A stretch of DNA of 10,413 nucleotides. Source: Euperipatoides rowelli. Taxonomy: Eukaryota; Onychophora; Udeonychophora; Euonychophora; Peripatopsidae. Position 1 is the first letter of the stretch. The number at the start of each line of letters is the position of its first letter. A program made the position numbers and the translations under genes. Shown in pieces: positions 1 through 6,715 of the stretch. Below the pieces are notes generated by a model, which ran no database searches, was not told the DNA's origin, and saw only the letters and a program-made list of their open reading frames with translations. The stretch lies in the NCBI GenBank assembly GCA_003024985.2, contig PXIH01S0000112.1; one strand, written 5' to 3'.

Positions 1-120
1 ATAATCAGCTCCTGTTAAATCTAATGTCTTTGAAAGTTTAATTTTAAAATTTTTTGGTTTATTCTCAGGATAATATTCCATACAACTGTTGGAAGATAAG
101 GTAATATAAAATTGAGTCAT
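1..120 (-). CDS. N-terminal 40 codons of a conserved mobile-element ORF, cut by the window edge
   Basis: A start codon at 118-120 opens 40 uninterrupted codons that run off the left edge. The protein begins MTQFYITLSSNS and continues with a YYPEN motif, then a Lys-rich stretch and LDLTGADY. I recall similar N-termini (M-x-FY-x-TL-x-SNS, then YYP-x-N and a leucine-rich basic segment) in invertebrate proteins encoded next to integrases of this type, but I cannot name their function. A structural or capsid-related role is only a guess. The start lies 6 bases after the integrase stop, so the two genes were probably co-linear parts of one compact element. No stop or frameshift is seen in the visible part, unlike the integrase before it. 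No domain can be assigned from 40 residues. Confidence 0.55.
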   Translation of the reverse strand, partial: MTQFYITLSSNSCMEYYPENKPKNFKIKLSKTLDLTGADY

Positions 121-126
121 AATTTT

Positions 127-1175
127 TCAAGTCTTTTCCCGGAACCAAGAGTTAAAAGGATGAAGGATAACCTTGCCATTGATATAATATTTTTCTTGTC
201 TTTTTTTCTTCTTTCAATATTTTTTCTATATTATTATTAATAATCATTGCTATCTTTTTAACAGCTTGTAGTTCTTCTCGGTAGTAATCCCATCAATGAC
301 CTCATTATTCAAATCTTTGATTTTATACACCGGTGGTACTGTAGGGATACGTTCTGTGATAATAAATATTTCTTGAGTCCAATAGGGAAGGTAACCTTTC
401 TTGAACACTCGTTTTATTTTAGAAATTCTAACTTGTAGTCCGATATTAAATTTAAAAGATTGAGATTCATCCCATAGTTTTTCTTTATATAAAACCCCAT
501 AGACTTCTTTTTCATTTTTCTTAGTTACTTCTACCGGACTTCTTTAAATACTTCTATGAAAAGTATGATTATAACTTTTCATTAGTTGGGGTAAGATATC
601 TAAATACTTTAAAGTATTTTTTGCGGTGAAATATCTCCACATACATGTCTCCAATGTCCGGTTGAAGCGTCCAACAGCAGCAGCTTTTAATTCAGATTTA
701 GTAGTAAAATAATGGATATTATTTTCTTTTAAATAAGCTTGAAAGATGTGGTTCTGAAATTCTTTACCATCATCTGTCTGGAGCTTATTAGGTTTACGTA
801 CATGGATAATATTTTTAAACGTGATTAGAATTTCTTTAGCTGTTTTATTTTTCATAGGTAGCGCCCAAGCATATTTGGAAAAGACATCAATAAAAGTCAA
901 TATTTAAACCCTGGATTATATTTGGAAATATTTTGTAGATCTACTAAGTCCACTTGAAATTGATCATTGATCCCATGAACGATGGTTTTTCTTCTTTTAA
1001 AATTTTTTCTAACAGGTTTATGTAAAGTGTATGCATCTTGCATTTCAAACCAATCATTAAATTTTAATTTATTATCAGCTGCGTCTTCTTTTTGTATTCC
1101 TCAATGGAAGGCTTGTTCTCCATAGGCTGCCTACTTCTTCGGGTTGTAATATTTTTCTATCCATTGATTTTCCAT
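127..1175 (-). pseudogene. Polinton/Maverick-type integrase with C-terminal chromodomain, inactivated
   Basis: This is a decayed DDE integrase (rve fold) of the kind found in Polinton/Maverick elements and the F54H12.3-like family. From the ATG at 1173-1175 the motifs appear in order. First is an N-terminal module with DAYTLHKPVR. Next is the first catalytic Asp in DQFQVDLVDLQ. The core then reads DVFSKYAWALPMKNKTA, LQTDDGKEF (second Asp) and GRFNRTLE. After that come YNHTFHRSI, an SH3-like segment (YLPYWTQEIF) and a chromodomain-like end (YQWQGYPSSF then NSWF). The expected catalytic Glu before RFNRT is Gly (codon 670-672). In-frame stops lie at 1131-1133, 1101-1103 and 544-546. Frameshifts lie near 901, 287 and 152. 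The reading frame ends at TGA 127-129. About 350 codons agrees with a complete integrase. It cannot be active. Confidence 0.88.
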
Positions 1176-1469
1176 TTTACAACACCTACTCAAGCATATA
1201 AGTTTAATTTTCATACGTCTGATACGTAGCAAATTTTAATAACAAAGAAAATAAAATGAAGGTCATAAGTATCTATATACACCTACTAGATAATCTAGGA
1301 AAAAATACTAAATTCTGATTGGTTAGTAACATTTTTTATGTGTATGGGTGTTAGGAATGAACTAAAACAAAATTTAATATTTTAAAAAATGTTTATTTAA
1401 CATTATAAAAATATTTTACAATACAATTTTCAAACTAGTTTTTATTTTTCAACTAGAAGAAATTTTTTT
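1176..1469. other. AT-rich intergenic stretch, no gene seen
   Basis: No coding frame, RNA gene or clear repeat is recognised between the integrase start and the next open frame. The stretch is strongly AT-rich. Just below the end of the frame at 1470 the minus strand reads AAAATAAAA, a possible polyadenylation signal for that frame. No terminal inverted repeat of the mobile element could be recognised here. Confidence 0.5.
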
Positions 1470-1748
1470 TTATTTTACTTGATCAATAACATCTTTAAAT
1501 AAAAACTTATTATTATTTTTATCATGAGAATAAATTCCATTTCTTTCGTAGCAGTAAATGGAATGTAAAGGAGGATTTTCAATAAATTTGGTTACATAGT
1601 AAACACAAACATTAGCAATCATTCCGGATTCATTAAAAGCCATAAATATAGTCTCTTGTAAAAGTCTTTTAGAATGTTTTTTTTTAGTTTTAAATTTAAG
1701 TTCTTCAGGGGTTAAAGTTGAATTTTTTTCTTTATACAAATAAATCAA
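1470..1748 (-). CDS. Hypothetical open frame of 92 codons, unrecognised
   Basis: An uninterrupted frame of 92 codons follows a TGA at 1749-1751. It has no ATG near its beginning: the first codon in the frame is TTG, and the first Met is in MAFNESGMIANV, about a third of the way in. The product is basic and Lys-rich at first (KKKHSKRLLQ), then mixed (VYYVTKFIENPPLHS, CYERNG), ending KFLFKDVIDQVK. I do not recognise a family. It lies upstream of, and on the same strand as, the integrase, so it may be a remnant or exon of the same element. It could also be a chance frame; its mixed composition in AT-rich DNA is a weak sign of past coding. An AATAAA-like sequence follows the stop. Confidence 0.35.
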   Translation of the reverse strand: MIYLYKEKNSTLTPEELKFKTKKKHSKRLLQETIFMAFNESGMIANVCVYYVTKFIENPPLHSIYCYERNGIYSHDKNNNKFLFKDVIDQVK

Positions 1749-2258
1749 ATCAAAATAAATGCACTGGTGTACTGTATATACTACATAAAGTTAAAATAAT
1801 TAATAGAGTCCACTGTTGATGAGTGTGAGAGTTCAAGTTTGTTTTGCAGTTCTTTCATCATGACAAACACATTTACTATGATTATAACATTCTTAAGTTA
1901 ACTGATATTTGAAATTAAAAATGTTTCCCATTTTTGACCTTAGGAGATAAATAGAAGTTTGAATTTCATTAAAGTCCAATGGAGTATTACCTTCAGGGTA
2001 TGCTCCTGCAGTTGGCAGTGAGGGTGATCTACCCCCATTATATGGTTGATAGGATAGGGTGGAAGTGGATCTGTATAATGATTGGTAGGTCCATCACCCA
2101 CTTGATAGAGTGTATCCGTATAATGATTCAAGGGTTGCGGTAAACATATATTTTTAGGTACGATGCCTTAACAGTACTTGTAATAACACACAGGTAATAC
2201 CAGCGGTGAAATACGATAGAAACTTTTTGATCTTTATATACCAGGCATCTCTTATATC

Positions 2259-2395
2259 ATTGGCTGAGAAGATATTAGTCCATGAACCAATCACATTACA
2301 TCTTGGGTTTTGATTGGTTGAGAAGATGTTAGTCCATGAACCAACCACACTACTTCTTGAGTTTGATTGGTCGATGCTTTTTAGCCTTGGGTTTA
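2259..2395. repeat. Direct tandem repeat of 53-54 bp, two and a half copies
   Basis: Two adjacent units begin ATTGGCTGAGAAGAT (2259) and ATTGGTTGAGAAGAT (2313). Both contain TTAGTCCATGAACCAA and end in a TTGGGTTT or TTGAGTTT motif. A third, shortened unit starts ATTGGTCGATG at 2366 and again ends in TTGGGTTT. Each full unit carries both ATTGG and CCAA (CCAAT-like) words, but no function can be assigned. The units differ at several positions, so the duplication is not recent. Confidence 0.8.
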
Positions 2396-2422
2396 ACACA
2401 TTTCTTTTTTCTTTTGATGAGG

Positions 2423-2447
2423 GATATATATACTGTATATATATATC
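2423..2447. repeat. TA-rich near-palindrome
   Basis: GATATATATA and TATATATATC arms flank CTG, giving an imperfect 25-base palindrome of alternating TA. It could form a hairpin or be a simple microsatellite. On the minus strand it offers several TATA-like words, but no open frame starts properly downstream. Confidence 0.6.
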
Positions 2448-2737
2448 ATTAGTCGTTTTATGGGGGTTTTAATCCCATAGTATTTGCTGTAGAGTTTTGG
2501 GTGCCTTAATTGATTGTACGGGTAATGTTCACCACAGAAATAAGTCCCTTGTCACAAGAGGTATCGTAACATTTAAAAAGGTAACTTTATCATTTTCGGT
2601 GGGAGTAATGATCTAGGGATTGATTGATTATTCGGTGTGGATAGTAATCATTCTTGGTAAATGCTATCTCATCCGAAGTTAATGTAGAAGCACATTCCAT
2701 TTCATTTTGAGTTGATGTCAGCATTGGAGTTGATAAG

Positions 2738-2845
2738 ATGGAATCTAGTGAGGGTAAGATGGAGTCTAGTGATGTAAATGTGGCGTCTAGTGACGGAAAT
2801 ACGGAGTCTAGTGATGGTAATACGGAATCTAGTGATGATAATTGG
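2738..2845 (-). repeat. 21-bp minisatellite, five units, within the tail of the two-exon gene
   Basis: The word TCTAG recurs at 2744, 2765, 2786, 2807 and 2828, an exact 21-base period. Units differ by point changes only, with no length change. On the minus strand each unit encodes a seven-residue repeat of the form S-L-D-S-hydrophobic-hydrophobic-P. The plus-strand frame through the array is also open (E-S-S-D repeats). Preservation of the period in a damaged gene suggests growth by slippage while the frame was still read. Confidence 0.85.
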
Positions 2846-3110
2846 GTAATGTCATAGACTTCAGGCATTCTTTGCGCAAACCCCTCTAGTTGTGATTGGG
2901 GATGGCACAATAGTCGGAATTCTCTACCACTAAATCATCACAGCCGGAATATCCACATCTTTTATGCTTCATGCAATAAAACACTTGCTGGATGAATTTA
3001 TTTCCATATTCAGCAGGGATTGGTTCGTTGCAGTCTCGTCATCTGGGTATGGCTTGCGATTGTGACAGTGAATCCATGATGGTGATCACTTCCGTTTACG
3101 GCTTAAATGG

Positions 3111-3214
3111 CTTGAAATTTTTTATAAATAATGAAACAGAGAAAGAAAAAATAATGAATATATAACGTCTAATAAAATAATACACTTAGAAAAAATATTT
3201 AATTTTATACATAC
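3111..3214 (-). other. Predicted spliceosomal intron, about 104 bp
   Basis: The minus strand shows a donor GTATGT directly after the coiled-coil coding segment. The sequence is AT-rich, with a pyrimidine run TTTTTTCTTTCTCTGTTT, and an acceptor TTTCAAG stands before exon 2. Length and composition suit an invertebrate intron. An alternative acceptor, TTTATTAG, lies further inside. It is predicted from sequence only. Confidence 0.5.
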
Positions 3215-3488
3215 CAAGTTCTTTTTTCTTGACATCTAATTGTTGCTCTAATTTATATTACTCCCTGGTAGCAAGAAATATCACTTCACTTTGAGCGGTG
3301 ATTTGCTGCTCAAGATCGGTGATCTCACTCCGCATCAATGTCACTAGTAATCCGTCTATCCTTTAGCTCAACAAAGTCTCCATCTCTCCGATTGACAATG
3401 TTGAGGGCTTCTACTTGATGTTGATTAATGTTTGTATTCATTCCCAATGGCTCTTGAGAAGGTAGTGACTTATAATTATTTCATGGGG

Positions 3489-3681
3489 TTTTTATATGCT
3501 ATGGCCGGATTCAAATGCATGGAAATACATCATATTTTAGGCATTAACCAATGAAATGCTCCACTTTTTAGCCAATAAGCTGCTTTCCCTCCATTTTTTG
3601 GAGCCTTCAACTCCCCACATGATATTTTTGACCAATCAGGGATAACTTCCGGCTTTCATGGCGGTCCACTCTTTTCCCGCC
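3489..3681 (-). promoter_or_regulatory. Predicted core promoter and upstream sites for the minus-strand gene
   Basis: The minus strand carries TATAAAAA at 3496-3489, about 48 bases before the ATG of the two-exon gene, a fitting TATA distance. Further upstream are three CCAAT boxes (plus-strand words at 3548, 3572 and 3632), ACTTCCGG (ETS/GABP-like, 3645-3652), CATGGCGG (YY1-like, 3657-3664) and TTTCCCGCC (E2F-like, 3673-3681). CCAAT, ETS and YY1 sites can act in either orientation. The clustering is seen; the promoter role is inferred. Confidence 0.45.
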
Positions 3682-3779
3682 TTTCAACCTGTTCTAACAT
3701 GTCCCTCTACTTGTCCTAACATATTTATGATGTATAAAATTATACAGGACTTCAAACCCCATCTTTCTAGTGAGGTTAC

Positions 3780-4149
3780 CCAGTGACAATATGGCCACCA
3801 ACTTGAATAAATTAAAAAAACTTTTCTAATTATTTTTTTTTACATCCAAGATGACCGACTTCTGGTCCGCCATTTTGTACATCATTTTGAATAAATAAAA
3901 AAAAAATTCAAAAATATTTTATAAGTGTTTCATGCATCCAGTTCTGCGCATCCAAGATGACCGCCATCCGCAATTTGAATAAATTGAGAAAAACATTTTT
4001 TTTAAAAATATTTTCTAAGTTTTTTGCGCACCCTTCTGCGCATCCAAGATGGCCGATTTCCAGTCCATCATTTTGTCTGCTTTTTTGAATAAATTAAAAA
4101 CTTATAAAATTTTCTGAAATATTTTCCAAGTTATTCGCCATCGTTCTGA
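3780..4149. repeat. Tandem array 1: four diverged units of about 90-110 bp
   Basis: Units start near 3780 (diverged), 3843, 3948 and 4040, and a partial unit opens at 4150. Each complete unit begins with CATCCAAGATG followed by ACCG or GCCG, then a TTTGAATAAATT word, an A/T-rich stretch ending AATATTTT(C/A)(T/C)AAG, and TTCTG(C/A)GCATCC. The units differ by many substitutions and small indels, so the array is old. The core AAGATGGCCG is YY1-like. No protein-coding frame is present. Confidence 0.75.
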
Positions 4150-4180
4150 GCATCCTATGATGTCACTTCCGGTGGCTATA

Positions 4181-4740
4181 TTGGATTTTGCAATGCATTA
4201 TTGGTAGGTGTTCTAGAATTCAGACAATAGAACAGGAAGTTGGCCATCTTGGATTTTCCAATGCATTATGGGTAGTTGTTCTAGAATTCATACAATAGAA
4301 CAGAAAGTTGGCCATTTTGAATTTAGTCACTTCTGGTGGTAAAAAGCCATTATACTGTACCTTTAAAAAACAGGAACCTGAAGTTGGCCATCTTGGATTT
4401 TGCAATGCATTACGGGGGGGGTTCTAGAATTCAGACAATAGAACAGGAAGTTGACCATCTTGGATTTCATCACTTCCAGTGGTAAAAAGACCTTTTACCT
4501 TTAAGAAACAGGAAGCAGAAATGTCATCTTTGATTTTGCAATGCATTATGGGTGACATATATCCCATAAATCATCATAATATGACTTCATTTCCGGTAAA
4601 ATTGTCATTTATGGGAAAAAAAACAGGAACCAGAAATCAGCCATCTTAGATTTTGCCAGGAACCGGAAGTGATCTTTGACCCAGATGTGACCAAACTGGA
4701 AGTGTTCCAGAACCCCTATTTTACCTCTTCTGATCTGACG
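4181..4740. repeat. Tandem array 2: alternating 67-76 bp unit types, core inverted relative to array 1
   Basis: Units begin with TTGGATTT or a variant at 4181, 4249, 4317, 4393, 4460, 4529 and 4646, giving lengths of 68, 68, 76, 67, 69 and 117 before the last partial unit. Most units end AGGAAGTTGGCCATC or a variant. Type A units continue GCAATGCATTATGGGTA and contain TTCTAGAATTCAGACAATAG. Type B units instead contain TCACTTCCGGTGGTAAAAAG-like text and ACCTTTAA. The order is A, A, B, A, B, then a longer A-like unit and a partial unit. The core GGCCATCTTGGAT is the reverse complement of the array 1 core. No gene is present. Confidence 0.8.
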
Positions 4741-4754
4741 ATGTTTTCAAGATG

Positions 4755-5209
4755 TAACATGACAGGGTTTTTTTTTCAATCTAATATAATATGTGTAATT
4801 CAATCAATTCACTATTATTTCCAGTAATGATTTATAACTAGTTACTTGTATTGAATTCACTCTTATAGCTTTCTTTAATAACACTGGATTTATTTTACAT
4901 GTAAAACTTTTACAATAAACATCCAAACACTTACAATAGCAAAATTTTCAACAAAAACTAACATTATCCAATCATGCATCATTCCAACAGGAAGTGGTCA
5001 TCTCAGACATAAAACACAAACTTGGTAAGTACAATATCAACACAACCTATATTAGTTTCGTACAATTAGTTGTAATAATTATTCACTATTATAAATTAGT
5101 ATTTATAATATATAAATAAAGTATTTATAAAATATTTGTGTACATATACACAAATATTTTCTTGTAACCTACTTAGTTCAACAATATTAATATTTCCGTA
5201 TCATTATTT
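4755..5209 (-). repeat. 3' LTR of the copia element
   Basis: This copy matches 7625-8063 along its whole length, including TTATTTCCAGTAATGATTTA, AGCAAAATTTTCAACAAAAA and CACAAATATTTTCTTG. Boundaries come from where the two copies stop matching: TAACATGACA at the left and ATCATTATTT at the right. In element orientation the LTR may begin with TGATAC (5203). A minus-strand TATAAATA near 5125 and AATAAA at 4894-4889 are plausible promoter and polyadenylation signals. A hairpin of two 13-base arms (AAATATTTGTGTA, 4-base loop) lies at 5130-5159. Confidence 0.9.
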
Positions 5210-5212
5210 CTG

Positions 5213-5222
5213 TCTCCCCCTT
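5213..5222 (-). other. Polypurine tract (plus-strand primer site)
   Basis: The minus strand reads AAGGGGGAGA, then CAG, directly before the LTR homology begins at 5209. This is the expected position and composition of the RNase H-resistant primer used for second-strand synthesis in LTR elements. Confidence 0.8.
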
Positions 5223-5259
5223 AATGATGTGAGGGAATATTACAGAATACTTATTTCTT

Positions 5260-6357
5260 ACTATGAAACTCTAGGAGCTGGAATACCTTTAGTGGATCTC
5301 ACTGATCATCTTACTTTAGACTCTTCAAAGATTTATCAGCTTCAGATTCTGAACAAATCCACTCAACCTCAGATTCGACGTTATCATTGATGTTTCCTTT
5401 ATTTATTTGACTATTGTAATGCAATGCTGTTACATTTTCATTAAATTGTGCAATTAATGAATTGGCAATATAATTTGATCCCGGTATCCAGATATGATAG
5501 CATTTTTTGTTAATACCGTAACCTACAAGATATCCAGGTTGTGATGTACCATATTATCTAATTTTTTCTGAGAATTTGGAATGAAGGGAAATGCTTCACT
5601 TCCATAAACTTTTATATTTCCCAGAGAAGGGGTTTGACTGTACCATCCTTCATAAGGAGTTATTGCCTTTCCTGCAGGTTGTAATCGATTAAGAATATAT
5701 GCAGCAGCTGTGACAGTTTCTCCCCATAAATGTTTTGGAAGTCCAGAAGAATTCAACATTCTTCTTACCATAGACATGAGTTTGATTTTTTCGTTCTGCT
5801 TTTCCATTTTGTTGGTGCGCCCCCACCACAGACGTCTGATGTTTAATTCCAAGAGAGGTAAGGATTAATTCAACTGGTGATTCATGAACTCTCCCCCCCC
5901 TCTACGGTTCTCAAAATTTCTGGTAGGTACCCAAATTGATTTTTTCCTTCCTCAATAAAATTTATGTTCTGTAGCATCACTTTCATTTTTAAGCAGAGCC
6001 ACATGTGTAAAATTTGTGGCATCACCAGTTATTGCCATTAGGTAATTTTTATCACTAACTTCTTAAAAGGAAGTTTAGCAGAATTATTAGAAATGCCAAA
6101 TGATAGCCTACCTGTTTCATATCTCCTAGTTTACATGGTTTGCAAAAATTTCATGATTACAATTTTTATGACTAAATCCTTTACACATTCATTTCTAGAT
6201 GTCTGTTTTCTAACAAGTGATGGCCTAAACAGTCATGCCAAATGTGCATACAGTCATTTGTATTAAAAGCTATATCATCAATTTTATGTACACTACTTAG
6301 CACATAACTTTTATTAACCTTTTGTCCTGAGCAAAACAAATCATTATCCAAATAAAT
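5260..6357 (-). pseudogene. Copia-type integrase region, inactivated and truncated before reverse transcriptase
   Basis: Motifs in order: the pre-integrase segment KSYVLSSVHKIDDIAFNTN; the zinc-binding H-x4-H (WHDCLGH, about 6221-6243) and C-x2-C (CKPC, 6133-6144); first catalytic Asp in ITGDATNF (6021-6023); TSLGIKHQTSVV; and the catalytic Glu in QQNGKAERKN (5794-5796). The core continues LNSSGLPKHLWGETVTAAAY, TPYEGW and LVGYGINKKCYHIW, then the linker STKGIPAPR (about 5273-5299). The expected second Asp (R-T-D-x-G-G) is Val in the frame read (5903-5905), next to an eight-G run that shifts the frame. Further frameshifts lie near 5785 and 5530, with stops at 5311-5313 and elsewhere. Copia integrase normally continues into reverse transcriptase; here it ends. 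Confidence 0.9.
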
Positions 6358-6410
6358 ATTACAAAATGACCTAGTGACACTAGGTCATTACAAAATGACC
6401 TAGTGACACT
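6358..6410. repeat. 29-bp tandem duplication with a perfect 21-bp palindrome
   Basis: The 24-base block starting ATTACAAAATGACC occurs at 6358-6381 and again, identically, at 6387-6410 (period 29). The palindrome at 6367-6387 has arms TGACCTAGTG and CACTAGGTCA around a single A. It sits between the protease and integrase traces, where continuous coding sequence is expected, so it is foreign to the element. Confidence 0.9.
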
Positions 6411-6449
6411 TCCTCAGGGCTAAAGTCTATCTCTTTCTCCATGTTTTTA
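6409..6449. repeat. 41-bp direct repeat, copy 1, inside copia pol
   Basis: Positions 6409-6449 are identical base for base to 8924-8964 (starts CTTCCTCAGGGC, ends CTCCATGTTTTTA). Here the segment lies between the protease end and the pre-integrase domain and interrupts the pol frame. In the other copy it is part of the Cys-rich pseudogene's reading frame, so this copy is probably the recipient. Confidence 0.92.
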
Positions 6450-6715
6450 TAATTATTATTATAACAGAGCAGGTATAGATAATAATTGTTAATCTAGTTT
6501 CGGAGCAGGCCTATACAAGACATTATTCAATTTTAAGCAATTCGACATATTTTCCTGATTCACTATTATTTCTACACTACCTGTCCCTATAGCTTGTATA
6601 ATTTCTCCATTAGCCAATTTAATGTTTTTTTTGGTGGATTCAACTGACTTAGTTATAAAACTTTTTTTATGTTGTGACATGTGATTGCTGGCTCCAGAAT
6701 CCATGATCTAATTGA
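6450..6715 (-). pseudogene. Copia-type aspartic protease, inactivated
   Basis: The retropepsin active site DSGASNHM lies at about 6681-6701 (Asp codon 6699-6701), followed by KLANGEIIQAIGTGSVEI and the LNNVLY motif typical of copia proteases, then LLSIPAL in the frame near 6460. The protease cuts the Gag-Pol polyprotein into mature parts. A TAG at 6708-6710 falls just before the active site, where copia proteins usually have Trp. A second stop lies at 6489-6491. The preceding gag frame is offset, so a frameshift separates the two. About 85 codons match the small size of such proteases. Confidence 0.88.

Larger units (their letters stand above)
1749..2589. other. Non-coding or deeply decayed region with short repeats
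   Basis: No recognisable protein is found here. On the minus strand two frames between about 2150 and 1900 look faintly coding, with Pro/Tyr-rich text such as PTNHYTDPLPPYP in one frame and SPSLPTAGAYPEGNTP in another. They could be the decayed tail of the gene upstream, but no family fits. The region also holds the 53-54 bp direct repeat at 2259-2395 and the TA palindrome at 2423-2447, listed separately. Confidence 0.4.
2590..3441 (-). pseudogene. Probable two-exon gene: coiled coil, Cys/His modules, Ser/Leu-Asp repeat tail; damaged
   Basis: Exon 1 starts at ATG 3439-3441 (MNTNINQHQVEALN) and continues as a charged helix (RSEITDLEQQITAQ, YKLEQQLDVKKKEL) that looks like a coiled coil. It ends at a good splice donor, G|GTATGT, at 3214. 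After an intron of about 104 bp, exon 2 (from 3110) encodes two similar Cys/His modules, one ending FYCMKHK and one reading RCGYSGCDDLVVENSDYC. The tail then reads FAQRMPEVYDITQL, five SLDS-type repeats and a stop at 2590-2592. Damage: a frameshift near 3325, a TAA in exon 1 near 3253, a stop in exon 2 before RDCNEP, and a frameshift near 2905. The family is not recognised. The Cys/His modules suggest zinc binding (C-x4-C then Y-C-x3-H style), so a nucleic-acid or partner-binding protein is possible. A TATA box lies 48 bases upstream of the start. Confidence 0.5.

Noticed and set aside
1940-2131. Minus-strand open frame with Pro/Tyr-rich text
   Set aside because: It is short, unrecognised, and another frame of the same strand looks equally coding. 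It is kept only as a note under the non-coding stretch.
2154-2399. Minus-strand open frame containing two SWTNIFS repeats
   Set aside because: It opens with GTG rather than ATG, and the repeated text only reflects the 53-54 bp DNA repeat. No protein family fits.
4220-4405. Minus-strand open frame in the tandem array
   Set aside because: Repeated QNPRWPTS-like text follows from the repeat units themselves; there is no evidence of coding.
2259-4740. CRISPR-like array
   Set aside because: Units are adjacent and diverged, with no unique spacers of constant length, in clearly eukaryotic DNA.
5136-5390. Plus-strand open frame of 84 codons
   Set aside because: It spans the LTR end, the polypurine tract and the antisense of the integrase tail, with no family resemblance. 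It is a shadow of the copia element.
5523-5852. Treating the first 20 or so residues of this open frame as real protein
   Set aside because: The NIRRLWWGRTNKMEK part is an offset reading of the conserved QQNGKAERKN integrase motif. Only the part from about 5780 down is in the true frame.
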